From NCBI GenBank assembly GCA_023678885.1, contig CM042986.1, positions 2,480,001 through 2,544,000 of the forward strand: a stretch of 64,000 nt of DNA, given 5' to 3'. Source of the stretch: Pogostemon cablin (taxonomy: Eukaryota > Streptophyta > Magnoliopsida > Lamiales > Lamiaceae). The position numbers were made by a program, and so were the translations under genes. The stretch's first letter is position 1, and each line of letters starts with the position of its first letter. Below are positions 1 through 13,026 of this stretch, in pieces. The notes under the pieces are model-generated. The model saw only the letters and a program-made list of their open reading frames with translations, did not search any database and was not told the origin of the DNA.

Positions 1-138
1 AATTAGGCCAAGCAAATTCTAAGTAAGAAAAAGGTCACATGACAAAAAACAACAAAGTAGTAAGCCTCCCAAATTATGTCATCAAGACATATGTCTCATT
101 TATATTCAATTAAACCCAATCTTTTCTATATTCTCTAT

Positions 139-3100
139 CTAAGATTTTAAGGTCTTCCCGTTTCTACTTTCTATTCGTTGTACATTTAGGCGCATTTTTC
201 TCATTTGTCCACGATGGCTGCTGCCCTCCACTTTCTTTTCAATATATCCATTATTTATATCTAATGAGTTGGTCTTACATGAATGCAAATGTATGAACAC
301 CCGGATCCATCTTGAAATCAATTTAAGAAAAAAGCACCCAGGATTACAAATAAAACTTTGCCATATCTAATCTATCATGTCCGCACTTTTCCACTTCTGC
401 TAATTTTGTGTCACGTGGCAATCAATCTAATCAAAATGTTAAGATAAACATAAAACAAATTGTAATAGAAGTAGCATACCGTATTTGGGAAATAAGTCCC
501 AGTTCCTCTGGGTTTTGGCACATCTTCCCATCCAAAGGAGACACCTGGTAATAGGACAGGTTGCACAGTGTAGACTGCTGGATTTGGATGGAACCCGTTG
601 TGATGTTGATGAGAAAATCCATTTTGCTTATACTGCGATACAGGTAGAAAGCCGTCCCACATACCATTGCTTTGATATGTAGGCGTCGGAATGGGAGGCA
701 TTGACAATGAATGTATACCTAAGCCATTTAGGTAGCATCCTAGACCATACTGCAAGTGTTGGAAATAACTATCGTAATCCCCAGTAAGATCTGATGAGTC
801 CAAATTTTCAGGTGCTCCATTCCTACTTGTTGGGACCTGATCCAAGCCCGCGTGACTAGAATCCCCTGAAATAGGGAATGACTTTTGATCACAAATAATA
901 TCCTTCGTTCTACTTAAAGCCCCTGCTTCATCATTGTCAATTAACTGGGTTTCATCAATACTTCGAACATTAGCAAAGGCTTCATCATTAGATCCCAAAC
1001 GGACCGAAGAAGAAGCATTATTTTCACCCATATCCAACTTATCTGAATCCAAGGTTCCATCCCTTAAACTGAAATCATGCCATTTGGATTTACGGAAAAA
1101 CATATGAGGTACATAATGGGGCTTATGAACTACATCGGCAATCTCTTTTGGACTTGAAATTTGACAATAGGATGAATCAGTAGAAATCTTAAGTCTTTGA
1201 AGACCAGAGGTAAGGTTATCTGATTCGCCCAAAAAAGGAGTACCCAGATGATTGGCTTCAGATTGTTGGAAAGATTTACCCGAGGTAGACAGAGAATCTC
1301 CACTTGGTACAGGATAATCATCGAAGTATTCATCAAAGTTATCAGTTTTGCAAAACCCAGCATCCTGAATGGGCACTGGCGAGATAGGTCTGCAGTATAT
1401 TAATGATTGGTCAAAATCCTGAACATCAGGCCTTTGTCCACCTCCATGCCTGGCCATGGTATTGGCGAAGAATTTATGAAGCTCGCTAGCAATTGAATCT
1501 TGTGGCTGTAGAAGTATCCTTGCAAGTTTTTTAGCCCCATAAGAAAAAGCACTACGTATCCGGTAGAAGTTCCCTGTACAGTGCACATTGGTAAAAAATT
1601 TTAACATAGATACTCATACAACCATGGCCCTTAGTCATCCACTTTTAACAAAAAGGAAAACCATATTTTCTAAAACTGCATCAATCAATTGTACCTTTGT
1701 TGACACTCCGTCCAAGATTGTTGGTCTCTTTCAATGGATCAATTATGTTAAGATTCTTCAATTGAAACCCGCGTGAGTTTTTGTCACTGCCTTTAGAAGG
1801 GACTGAAAACATATTGATGCAAGACCTTAAGAAGTCTCTGCTCAGTAGTAACTCTCTATCACTATCTTCAGGCATTTCCGCTATAAAATTGGGAACAGTG
1901 TGAACATTTAAATTTCAATCATAACATTGTCATTATGTAAACATATAATTCTGAAAAAAATAATAATAATAATAAAAAGCTCCTCACCGACAATAGCCGG
2001 AAATGAAGAAAGCTTAATGGGGCCATTTAAGCTAATACAGTAAGTCTCCCAATCAAATTGGCTGAAGTAATCCAAAAACTTGTATAGAACCTAAAAATAG
2101 CAGTTATTAGGTTTATTTTGTCAAGGTGAATTGAATGTATGGAACTCAAGATGACTCACAGCTAAAGGCCCATCTAATTTTGAGTGATAAAGATTGAAAA
2201 TGTACAGCACCAATGTCTCCAAAGCATAAGTAGAAATCAACCCATGATGAGCACCAAGAATTCGACTTTCATAGTAGCACCATGCCTTGATCAGGATGAT
2301 ACTGAGTTTAAACAGGTGATCTTTTCCAATGAGACGGTCAACCTGAAATGAAAAATTGTGGATTCTGCGTTTAAAAAGTATGGATTCACTTTCACCGGCC
2401 CTTAAGCTAGGAAATAGGCAAATCCATGCAAGGGGAAAAAAGCAATCGCTTTTCCCTTAAAAGAATCACTTTTATCCATCTCACGGAACAAAATCTGTGA
2501 GACAGACTCACTCAAGTTATATGTACTTTTATACGATAATCCTTCTAATATGCAAGAATCTGTAAGATTATCAGACACGTATTCTTGCATTAGAGGATGA
2601 ATATGAATTTATGCAAGATAGAAAAATGTTTATTTTAACAGTAATAGATAGATAGCTATATCTCCCATAATTGCCATATCTTATCGTTAGGATGGAAAGG
2701 AGGTTAAAAAACACTTCATTATTTCTGTTTGGTTTAGTAAATTAGCAGCATAATTATTAATCTAAAAATTACACCTATAAATGATATTATTATAATAATC
2801 AATAGCATGCATAGCATCCATGATTTAATTGATAAATAAAAAAGTGATGATCATCACCCAGCAATTTCCACTTAATGAACAGGAATTACTTATTGATATT
2901 TTTGTAGATTATGAAATCATTTTTAAACATAAGAAATAATTTAAGAATTATATTAGTAAAATTGAGTAATTAAACATAAAAAAAATTCAGTCACACACTC
3001 ACACTCCGCAGGAAATGTCACATCTGACGAGTTGGATATAAATTTTTTAATCCAAAAATGTGAGAGCATTCAACTATTATAAGTTGTCAATGGAAGCATA

Positions 3101-6100
3101 TCACTTTTGATCAAGCATTCTGGTAACCAATCAGACAAAGTACCTGATGAGTTATTGGTTATCAGAAAAACTTGGATAGTAAAAAATATACCTGCTCGAG
3201 GAAGCATAAAGTGCAAAGGCCACCAATTTGATTGAAAGATATATCAACAACAATATCTTGAACTATACACTTCACAAGCTTAACCTGTCACACAAATGCT
3301 GATTTAATAAGGTCGATAAATAATTAAAAACTTCAAAAAGATATAAATAAATATAAGCACCTTAATAAATGTCCAACCTTAATAAAAAAAATGTTACAAT
3401 TTTGAAATGGTCTCAAGTAATTCTGATTAAATCCAGAATTTAGTATCCAATTACATTATTCTTGTTCAACAGAATGTGGTAGAAAATCAAAACGAATTTA
3501 AAAATATAAGAACGTCTTAAAGATCAGGCCAGCCTAGGAGACGGGAAAATTTCCAGACAAGATCATAATTACGAGAACTAAAAGAATGAGCCCACACAGG
3601 TTCAAGCCAAAAAGATACACTCTTAAAATCAAGCCAGTCATGCAGAAAATTGAAATAAAAAAAATGATTCCATTTCCACTTTAGTAGCCTCAACATCAAT
3701 AAATCTATTTTCCACCAATTGGTAATTGAAAGATTAGGCAATTGATGTTGCTAATATGGAAGCAGGAAGGAGAGACAAGGAGCACATGGAAAAATGCAGT
3801 ACATGAACATGTCGACAATCGATTCTATGGTATTATCTTCTTCACCCAACTCGTCTATTTGGGGAAAATGATGAGACAATCAAGGTTTCCAATTTAAAGG
3901 AGAAAGAAAGGCTCAATAAAAGAGAGCTGATTCTTGATTTGGTATTTACTCACATCCTTAGTCTAAACGTACTAATAATAACCTAATTTTAAGTTGAAAG
4001 TGGCTTTAAAATTGAGTGAGATGTACCTTATAAGATTAAATTTATATAGATTTACCAAGTATTAGATATTTTATTAAGTTTCCTTTTCTTCAACTCAGAT
4101 ATTAAGATCATCCCCATATACAGAGCTACACCGTTAAGACCAAACTATCACCAGACAATTTTAAAAACATAATTAGATATACCATTACCAGGAGATTTAC
4201 CAACAATAACAGTTAAATAACATCTCTGTGACACCTAGCAGCCTTCCCTCAAGTATAATTGTAACAATAATTTTTCTGCTAGTGCAAATTATCTAGTATG
4301 GATACCAAATTATCCAAGATACACGCTCATGTTTTATTTATCCTCTTTACTTTCTTTTTTCGGAAAATGCTTCTAAAAAAATTAGTCGTCATTTATTTCA
4401 ACAAAAACCAACCATGCATGTTACCGGAGAAAATGTTTCAACCAGAATCATTATAATCTGAAGCTCTATATATGAAAGAGTAATATACACTCAAAATTCA
4501 AAGATTGTATGGTCGAGCACATAGAACTTTCGTACTTTTAATGTTAGCCCAGAACTTTTTGCCAGTAAGTTAAAAACGTGCACACCTCAGCGCGAATGAG
4601 CTGGACATCCTTAACAACAAATTCTGCGGCAGCATTTTTCTCTTCTTCTTCAAAAACAGTTTTCATATCATCAACTAAAGTATCTTCAAGATTTGCGACA
4701 CCAAAGGCAGTCAAATCAATATCTCCATCTGGAAGATAAGTTTTCAACGGCACCGATCCGTAAGGGAATACCTGCAGAAAAACCAAAACATTGATCCAAG
4801 AAAGAAAAATGCAAGGATGGTGTAGAAAGAAAGAAATTTTAAACATAACTGTTCTCGAGGCCAAAAAAGTTACAGGCACAGCAACTTCCTCAAAGCATGG
4901 GCAAAGAAATCACAAATGATAAAGCACTCTGGTGTTTAAATGCAGTAAAAAACTAACTGCTGTTCTACCAGAAATAAAGATTTATTTTTTCTATTTTCAT
5001 CACATGGTATCATAGGACACTATACAGCACTTGTATATGATCCTAAAAGAACAACAGTTCTTGCACTTAATAATACATTTGTTTTGGGCGACGAAAGCAT
5101 GGAAGTCTTATGCAATGAGGCCATAACTAGTAAAGATGTCATATATAGAACAAAATTCAACCAATGTCAATATTATACTTTAAATCCTTTATTCCAGTCA
5201 ATGATTCTAGTACAAACAAATCAGCCTCTCTGTTCTTTTTTAATTTTTTTCATCTTTATCCTGTGTAACATCTTCTTCCATTAAAGGCATTATCAATTCC
5301 ATTTCATTTTATGATAATATTCTATAAATTGAAGCATATTATAAAGGCTCGAGAGGTATATGAAAACAGAAGCTGGAACTGTTTGTGTGACGGAGAAAGG
5401 CGGAAGATGGATTGTAATATTTTTAGATTGGCTATGACGGAAAAGGAAATTGCTCGGTTTGGTAAAACAATACTCCATTGATAACAGCCCAAAACCATGT
5501 AAGATGCTGAAATAAACAATAAAATTAACTGAGAAGAACTGGATATCAATAACAAGAAATGAGCAAACTATCCAAAAGGTAATGAGATTTATGATAATCA
5601 TATACTTATTAGAAAGTTTGTTTTTTAAAAGAAACTTGCAACAAGTAACTAAATCTGTACATGTTTGTCAAATATCAATCAGACAAAGATTGCATAAAGA
5701 AAAAGATTACAAACTTATCCTCAGTGTTCTGGTCATGGCTGTCACGCAGCAGGGTAATTTGTTTAACATATGCGAGCAGAATCATAAAGAGTAGAAGAAA
5801 CAAACAAACAAAATCCAATGCTAAACCACAGAGGCACAGTGAGCAACTGAACACAACGGTGTTTCAAGATGTGGAGTAAAAGAGAAATGTTATTAGTATA
5901 CAATAACATCTGGAAATTTTCTAAATGACGGGCAACATATTAACAATAGGCATAGTAATGTCAGATTTTAGAAATTAATGTCTTTCCCCTAACATCACAT
6001 GAGTTGTTATGAACTGATATTATACATCGCAACAAATATATGCACATAAACAAATACTAACGAAGGACAAGCCCATACCACGTCACGTTAATTATAGCTA

Positions 6101-6826
6101 TCTCCAATTCCTCGAAAAAAAATTTCTGGAATCCAGATTAAGACACATGGGACAATATAAATGAAGCATATCTTAAAAATGTAGGATACAATTGACATAA
6201 AATTACTTCATAGATTCCAAACAACCCACATTACGCGACTTTCTTCCACGTGTCACGAATCCTTTATTCAACTCATCCGCTATTCATTACATTTGGATAT
6301 TTACGGCATTGATCAAGTGGGATTGACTATAGTTATCAAATATATCCTTGCATTTGAATCAAACGATATCAATACATGCAAGCAAAGTATTAATTCAGAG
6401 GATAAAGAAAACATCACAGAATACCACTGGTCTTAACCACACGTCAAACACCAATCAAAGTAAAGCTAAGATACAGTGCCACAATCTCAAAATGCAAGAT
6501 TGGTCAAACCACTATGAGAAACATGAACAAAAAATGCATACACATAAATGTATCAAGAGCAGGGAATCTGTTAACAAGTGACGAATGATATCTAAAATTT
6601 TCACCTCAGCACCAAGACAGCTTCTGATTAATCTCTGAACATAGATAACAACCTCCTTCCTCCTCTCTTCAGATACAGAAGTGGGTCGGACCTTCCGGAT
6701 TATCTCACGGGTCGCTCTATGAGCCGCCGCCCAGTTCTCCGTTCCAATCTTCAATGGGGTTGGCTCAGGAAACGACGTCGAATGATTCAACTCCGCCGCT
6801 ACGCCGCCCCCAGGAAGATCGCCCAT
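139..6826 (-). CDS. Nucleotidyltransferase, Pol-beta/PAP-OAS1 superfamily
   Basis: Plant non-canonical nucleotidyltransferase of the poly(A) polymerase/OAS1 superfamily (like Arabidopsis At3g51620). Family members transfer nucleotides onto RNA 3' ends; the substrate of this one is unknown. Exons on the minus strand: 6826-6605, 4771-4586, 3284-3192, 2342-2160, 2090-1988, 1880-1695, 1573-480, and tentatively 273-139. All junctions have GT/AG and the frame is kept throughout, giving about 733 aa. The catalytic GS lies at residues 79-80 in FPYGSVPLKTYLPDGDIDL. The two carboxylates are D91 and D93, and the third is D150 in VVDISFN, so the active site looks intact. The PAP/25A-associated helical region follows (residues about 168-290). 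The C-terminal 365 residues (exon 7) are low-complexity, Ser/Asp/Asn-rich and probably disordered. The start at 6826 opens the conserved block and no better upstream ATG is in frame. The last exon is the weak point: its phase and acceptor fit, but I do not recognise its residues. Confidence 0.88.
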
Positions 6827-7602
6827 TAATATTCCTTTTCTTTATTAGATAAATCAGCCAAGTATATCTTATTCACTTCAATAATTCATCGACACAATAA
6901 TTAAAACCCAATACACATCAAACAACATACATTAAAACCCCTCGATCAGGGGGGAAAATAAATTAAATCCAAAAAAGAAAAAGTGAGAAAAAACAAAAGG
7001 GATGAAAAGTAAAGAAATATACTCCCTTTTCCTCACTTGTGTAAAATAGGAAATCAGGGTTTGTGGGTGATGAAAGAAGATGCCAAGAAACTGAATAAAA
7101 TGACAGGATTTTTAGGGGAGTTTAAAAAAAGATATGAGTGATGAATTAAATGGTATTCGATTGTGTTAGGTTAGAACAGAACATAAAAAGGCTAAAATCC
7201 ACAAATCTGCAAATTTCCGTTGGATTACGCGCACTGATATGCATCCAATCATAAAGACAGTCTACCAACTGCAGATCATTGAAAATCCAATCACTGCGAA
7301 TTCATGGTTTTTTTACCACTTTTGCACTCTTATTATTTCCCCCTTTTATTTTTCGATTAACAAAAATATTAAACTATAGTCAGTAATTTACCCACTAACC
7401 ATAGTTAATTGGCCAGAGTTTTTCACCCTACCACGATCATGGAACAATTTTGCATTTACTTTTTAATTTAATTTAATATTGTCTCCATTTTAATTGCTTC
7501 CTCAAATACTAAAATTTGAGTACTAACTTTTTTTATTTAAAAATGTACTGTACATTTTAATGTAAGAAATATAAGTGGATACAATCTTTAATTAAAATAA
7601 AA
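6827..7602. other. 5' flank of the nucleotidyltransferase gene
   Basis: AT-rich DNA between the nucleotidyltransferase start codon and the Helitron terminus. The first 200-250 bases probably hold its 5' UTR and promoter (minus strand). No second gene, repeat or clear core promoter is visible. Confidence 0.5.
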
Positions 7603-7612
7603 TTAGCACAGT

Positions 7613-7631
7613 ACCCGCGTGCAACGCGGGT
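7613..7631 (-). repeat. Helitron 3'-terminal hairpin
   Basis: Inverted repeat ACCCGCG/CGCGGGT with loop TGCAA. It stands out as GC-rich in AT-rich DNA and lies 6 bases from the terminal CTAA of the minus-strand element. In Helitrons this structure acts as the transposition terminator. Confidence 0.8.
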
Positions 7632-7774
7632 AATCGTATTTTATAATTTTTTATTTTTTTAATTTTATATTTTTTACATATAGTTAATCATATTAATTTA
7701 TAATAATAATTTTTTTTAATTTTATAAAAAAGCATTAAAACTATTATTATTTATTAGAATCACAGTTATTAGAA

Positions 7775-8275
7775 TGTATAAAACTCTTAAATGAGTAATC
7801 TAATTCATTGTACTAATAAGAATAATTAATTTAAGAATTTGTATGCACCATTAAAATGATAATAAAAAGAGGAAAAAAATAATTTTTTTTATTATTTGGT
7901 TGAAGCCACGCTTTATTGATCATGCTCTTAATTTAATTTAGAAATATTAAGTTATAATAATGTGTATTTGGACAACTTTGATAAATTATAACTAAAATAA
8001 TGGCTTATACTTTGATAAATTATAACTAAAATAATGGTTTATACGTAAAGAAAATTTACAAATTAAGGTTCAATCAATTCACCGATGATAACAATGGATA
8101 AAACTCCTTATTGAGTAATATAATTTATTGTACTAATGAAATTAATGAGAATAATTTAAGTTTTATTATACACCGTTTTAATCATAATAATAATAAAATA
8201 ATAAATCAATCTTATTGTTGATGCAAATGCTTAATTGATCATTTTTTATTTTATTTTATTTTAAATCTAATTTAT
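7775..8275. repeat. Diverged direct duplication, period about 320 bp
   Basis: The block around 7775-7940 (AAAACTCTTAAATGAGTAAT onward, ending near TTGATCATGCTC) recurs, diverged, at about 8098-8275 (AAAACTCCTTATTGAGTAAT onward, ending near TTGATCATTTTT). Both lie inside the Helitron, so this is an internal duplication of the element. Boundaries are approximate. Confidence 0.5.
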
Positions 8276-8284
8276 TTAGTTATA

Positions 8285-8538
8285 CTCCCTCCATCACACT
8301 AAAGATGTAACATTTTTTTTTTGCACGAGGATTAAAGAGTATAATAATTTAATGGGTAGTGGGTTGAAGATATAATATTTTAATGTGTAGTGTGTACGTT
8401 TATTAGTGGTGTGTATGAGCTCCATATGAATGGATTAATTGTTTTTATTGGGTCTCGTATGCTTAAAAAGAAAATGTAACAACTTATGTGGGACAACCCA
8501 AAAAGAAAAATGTCACAACTTCTGTGGGATGGAGGGAA
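8285..8538. mobile_element. Stowaway-like MITE (CTCCCTCC family)
   Basis: Starts CTCCCTCCATC and ends GATGGAGGGAA, flanked by TA on both sides (8283-8284 and 8539-8540). That matches the TA target duplication and CTCCCTCCGTCC termini of Stowaway/Tc1-mariner MITEs. It has no coding capacity. It is nested in the Helitron, so it inserted later or was carried along. Confidence 0.7.
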
Positions 8539-9500
8539 TATTAACTTGAACTTGAATATGTTGGATAGGTTTGATTTACATGAAAAGTAAAAAAAAAAAA
8601 AAATCAAATCATCAATTAACATTTGAAAGGTTTAGAAATTCTAAGACTATATATTATCCTTTTCAATTAGTTACATTTTATTACACCTAACTATGATTTA
8701 ATATAAAATAATAACATTTGAAAACAAATATTATAAAAGAATTCACTAAGTGAATAAATATATTATTGTAATTTTGATCTATTCGAAATAATAATGAATA
8801 AAATAAAAAAAATCATCCACATATATCCAATAGTGAATGAAACCGTGATTATCAAGACAATGTTGCATTTAAAAATTTTTGACTGTCTAATCTTAGTAAA
8901 TCATAGTTATAGATGAAAAAATAAAATTGACTCAATCATTGTTATTATTATTGTTAAAATTAAATATTTTTAAAATAAATGAATAGAATAGATAGATTCA
9001 ATTAGATTTATTATATAATTGAAATTGTGTCTAAATTAAAAGATTTTATCAGATCAAATATATTGAATCATGCATAGTTATATAACTTACTTATTCATTA
9101 TTAATATGAAGTCATGATATTATAATGGAAATAATTGTATAAGATATTTTGTCTTGGTCTTAAGACAATTTAAAAGTAGTATAATAAAATAACTTATAGT
9201 ATATTTGGATTATTTGAAATAATTTTAAATATTATTTAAAAATTGTGTGAGAAAATTAAATTTGAATAATTGTAATAAAATCATATTTTTAAAGAGATGT
9301 GTAAAAATAATATATTTATTCCAAAACTATATTTTAAAATAGGGCAAAATAATAATAATAATAATAATAATAAATCGGGCCCTGGGAAAATTGAGCCTAT
9401 AATGAATAAAAAAAATCAATCAACTAATTAAATTTTGAATCCAATACAAACCAAACAAAATAAAAATAACTTAGAAATTATTAATTTTTCTCATAAAATT

Positions 9501-9650
9501 ATAAAAAACATAAATACTCATTTAACATTGTCATGACACCTCATATTTTTACAAAAATTATAAATACACATTTAACCTTATGATGACATCTCACATTTTT
9601 ACAAAAATTATAAATACACAATGAATCTCATCATGACACATCACATTTTT
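9501..9650. repeat. Tandem repeat, 3 x 50 bp
   Basis: Three imperfect 50-bp units at 9501-9550, 9551-9600 and 9601-9650. Each runs from AAAAATTATAAATAC to a shared CTCA(C/T)ATTTTT end with ATGACA in the middle. They lie just inside the 5' end of the minus-strand Helitron, a common place for Helitron minisatellites. Confidence 0.75.
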
Positions 9651-9695
9651 CAAGATTAAATTTGGTAGCTTATTTTGCTTTAATATATAAGAAGA

Positions 9696-12549
9696 TGTAT
9701 ATGTATTAAAGAACGCTTGATTTAGAAAGAAATTTTAATTTTAGTGAATGGAAAGAGTATTTGTTATTAATATTTATCTTGTTGGATAGTGAAAGGATTA
9801 AAAAGGTGATAATGGTTGAGCATATGATGATGGCATGTTCATATTTGTAAAATTGGAGTTTGTAAGTGGTGTAAGGATAAACTTCAGGTTTTTTGTTTGA
9901 ATGTATCCAGCAATTTTTGTAAAGTAGTAATTTTTTACCTTTATTTCATTTATTATTATTATTTTTTATATAAAAAATTAATGCTGGAAATAAAGAGGAT
10001 GAAATGATTCGATGCCAATGTTTTCCTAAACGAAAGAAATAACTGGATAGTGATTTGTTGGGTTAGTTGTTATAATAAAAGGAGAAAAGAAAAAACAAAA
10101 TAAAATAAAAAATATATATATATATATATATTTATTATTATTATTAGTGTCATATACAAAAAAATAAATAATAATGAAATTTTAATTTGAATATAATTTT
10201 TCTTTCTGTTTTCGATTAGAATGTTATTAATTAGGTTAAAAAAAATTACTTATTTATTATTCCGAAAGGATTAAAATTAAAATATTAAATATAAGCAATG
10301 TATAATATTAACCTAATTTTTTCCAAACAAATAAGAATATTTTTTATATTTTGTATTTAATTAAAATTAAATACTACATATGGTATGGTAAGAATTTTGG
10401 GAAGCAAATTATTAAACATATAGGGCAAATAGCTAAAATATAGCAATGTCATTATCCATATCCATATGACTATTTGTTAATAATTGGTGACATGGATAAA
10501 TAGATCCAGCTTGTTATCAACATGTTTATTGACAAATAAACAAAACGTTATTATGTATTTATACATATTTTCCACGTAAATTAAGGAGTATTATTATTTA
10601 TTTAGTCATACCTAATTCTTTATATTAAGTTACCATCATGTTTATTGACAAATAAACAGAAACGTTATTCTAGTATTATTATTTATTTAGTCATACCTAA
10701 TTCTTTATATTAAGTTACCATCATGTTTATTGACAAATAAACAGAAACGTTATTCTGTTTTTTTTCCTTTTTCTTTTTTTATTTTTTCTAGCTAACTCAA
10801 TTACAATATACTTTAGAAACATGGAAATTTATTTTTTCCACGTAAATTAAGAAGTATTATTATTTAATATAAGTAGTTGGTAGTTATATTAATGAGGTGT
10901 GTGAATCCATATATTAATTGTATTAGAGATGTGTGTGAGTTTCATATGTTTAAAAAAAAATGTAAATTTTTGGAGTGGACACTTAAAATGCAAAATATCC
11001 ACCTATCCTGAAGGGAGTAATTTAAAATTAGCTCGTATTTTTAAACTTTTATATATAGTCTCAATTCTTTAAATTAAAATTTCATTGAAAATTAAAGAAC
11101 GATCGACCTTAAAAAAAATAAAAAAAAATAATAATAACTATTAAAATCTAATTTCAGAATGGTTTCCCGAGAAGTACTACTCTAAATTCTAATTAGTTGT
11201 GAATTTGAAGTGGGATTTTTTTCCCCACTTAAACACCAATTATTCTATAATTTTTTTAAGTACACGTATATATAGGAGAGTGATCGAATTTAAGATATAT
11301 ATAGTAACTATTTGAAAAAATAAATAAATGATTGTTATTTATGAGTGTACATGTATTATTTTATTTATATAGATTAAAAAATATGATAATATATATTTAA
11401 AAAGTTTGGCAGAATGGATATTATTTGATGCGTTATTGCAATTTGCATGCACAAGTGGTTTTTTTTTTTTTTCATAATTCACAACTTAAAATGTATTTTG
11501 AAAATTGACAAAGTATATTTGTTTTTTATAGGTTTACTTTGCACCCAAATAATTTATGTCTAATATATTTTAATTTAATGTTTATTTTTAAAATTTTAAA
11601 TAATTAATGGTATAATTATTTTTTAAGGATGATTTACCATACAACATGATATATAGTAGACTAGCTTTTTATAATACTGTATAGAAACAAATGATAATTA
11701 AATATTGTAACTTGGAATGAAATCACAAAAAATAAAGAAATGTTTTTTTTTTCTATACAGTCATGTAAGAATAGTTATGGAAGTGTTGTAATTAAGTTAA
11801 TATTGATCCGTAATTTAAATAGGTTTGATCTTTATTTTACCTATTATATGCACTTTATAGGTGTCCTCCTTTACAAATTATTGCATTAATTCCAAGTTTC
11901 TAACAACTAGTTAAATTTGTAGAGAGATTAAGTAAAAGGAAATCTAAAATCTAAACTAGTTGCAGTATAGTTTGAATTATCTTAGTAGTTATTAGCCCAA
12001 GTGTCACCCACTATAATACAAAGATACAACTATTAAGTCCAACTATTTAAAATCTAATTAATTAGTTATTTAGCTAAGTATTTGTGGTATGGAGAAATTT
12101 TCATGAACCCTTTAAATTTATGGATGGAAAAAATAATTATATCTTTAAATATTTTAAATTTTAATAATATTATGTCTTATGGTGACTAGAGAGTGCAAGC
12201 TAAACTTGATTCAAAGATTATTATTCCTTAATTAAGACTAGAAACGTGATTACAATTTAACTATTGGTGTAATATTTAACAATTTAATTTCAATATATGA
12301 AAAAAGGTTGAGATATCTCGTTAACTAATATAACCCATGTAATGAGAAATGCAATACTAAGATGTAATTGAAAATTACGAAATAGCTACGTTCTCATTAA
12401 ATTAATAATTTACTTATTTTGGCATAAATACTTAATTAGGTACATAAAGGGAAGGAATTACTATTATTTTACGGGGTTAAAACTTTGCAGCTTGCACCAA
12501 CTCTTTCATTAATGATGATTTTAAAAAAAATGTATATCCCATATAATGT
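9696..12549. other. Gene-free AT-rich spacer
   Basis: I see no gene here. It holds a short (AT)n run (10111-10132), an 85-bp tandem duplication (10588-10757), and a MITE fragment (about 10836-11017) that keeps the internal Stowaway family sequence and one terminus (GAAGGGAGTA). The rest is unstructured AT-rich sequence. Confidence 0.6.
10588..10757. repeat. Tandem duplication, 2 x 85 bp
   Basis: Units at 10588-10672 and 10673-10757 are nearly identical, each containing TTTATTGACAAATAAACAGA, itself a short palindrome. A partial earlier copy (TGTTTATTGACAAATAAAC) lies near 10520. The near identity suggests a recent local duplication. Confidence 0.8.
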
Positions 12550-12554
12550 GTATC

Positions 12555-13011
12555 TGTTGGAAATTATTAATTTCCATTATAATCTAATTGTGGGCAATAT
12601 ATTATTATACAATTATATTAGCTATTCAATTAAATTATGGACTTAATTAAGTGATCCAATTAAGGTTAAAGGTCCATGGGCTATAATAATAAATGATATG
12701 GGCTTATTGAGTAGATACCCAATACTACATGATTAGGTGATTATGGGTGGTCTAGTCAAGTAGTATATAAAGGCTCCCAGGTTATGGTCCCCAATATACT
12801 AAGCCGCACATCGTCTTCCCTTCTCCCCATCGGGAGGGATTACTACGGTCCCCATAAGGAATAAGGAGGCTTAGTTGAGGAAGGTCATATAACCACTGAT
12901 CCTGAGTTCGTGTTCCGCCTAGAGACTCAATGGATCAGGTACGCTTCCGCTTTACGGTTTAAATCTCGTTAATCATAATAGGGTTAAGGTTTCATGGATT
13001 TATTTCCAACA
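12555..13011 (+). repeat. 5' LTR, 457 bp
   Basis: TG...CA-bounded long terminal repeat with inverted termini TGTTGGAAAT/ATTTCCAACA. It contains a TATA-like TATATAAAGG at about 12764-12773, probably the element's Pol II promoter. By visual comparison it matches the 3' LTR base for base. Confidence 0.93.
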
Positions 13012-13013
13012 AG

Positions 13014-13026
13014 TGGTATCAGAGCC
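13014..13026 (+). other. Primer-binding site (initiator Met tRNA)
   Basis: TGGTATCAGAGCC starts two bases after the 5' LTR. This is the standard plant Copia/Gypsy primer-binding site complementary to the 3' end of initiator methionine tRNA, and it fixes the element's plus orientation. Confidence 0.93.

Larger units (their letters stand above)
7603..9695 (-). mobile_element. Non-autonomous Helitron
   Basis: Read on the minus strand, the element starts at 9695 with TCTTCTTATATATTAAAG, preceded by A. It ends at 7603 with CTAA followed by T, so it sits between host A and T as Helitrons do. Ten bases inside the 3' end is a perfect 7-bp stem hairpin with a 5-base loop (7613-7631, ACCCGCG/CGCGGGT). 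TC start, hairpin, CTRR end and A|T target are the defining Helitron signals. There is no Rep/helicase frame, so it is non-autonomous and depends on an enzyme supplied elsewhere. It carries a Stowaway-like MITE (8285-8538), a diverged direct duplication and a three-copy tandem repeat near its 5' end. The 3' end is very convincing; the 5' end was chosen by pattern and is less certain. Confidence 0.75.

Noticed and set aside
2490..2590. Another copy of the GTGAGAC inverted-repeat MITE in a nucleotidyltransferase intron, and likewise near 59100-59150
   Set aside because: Only one or two GTGAGAC-like words are present and no second arm could be found.
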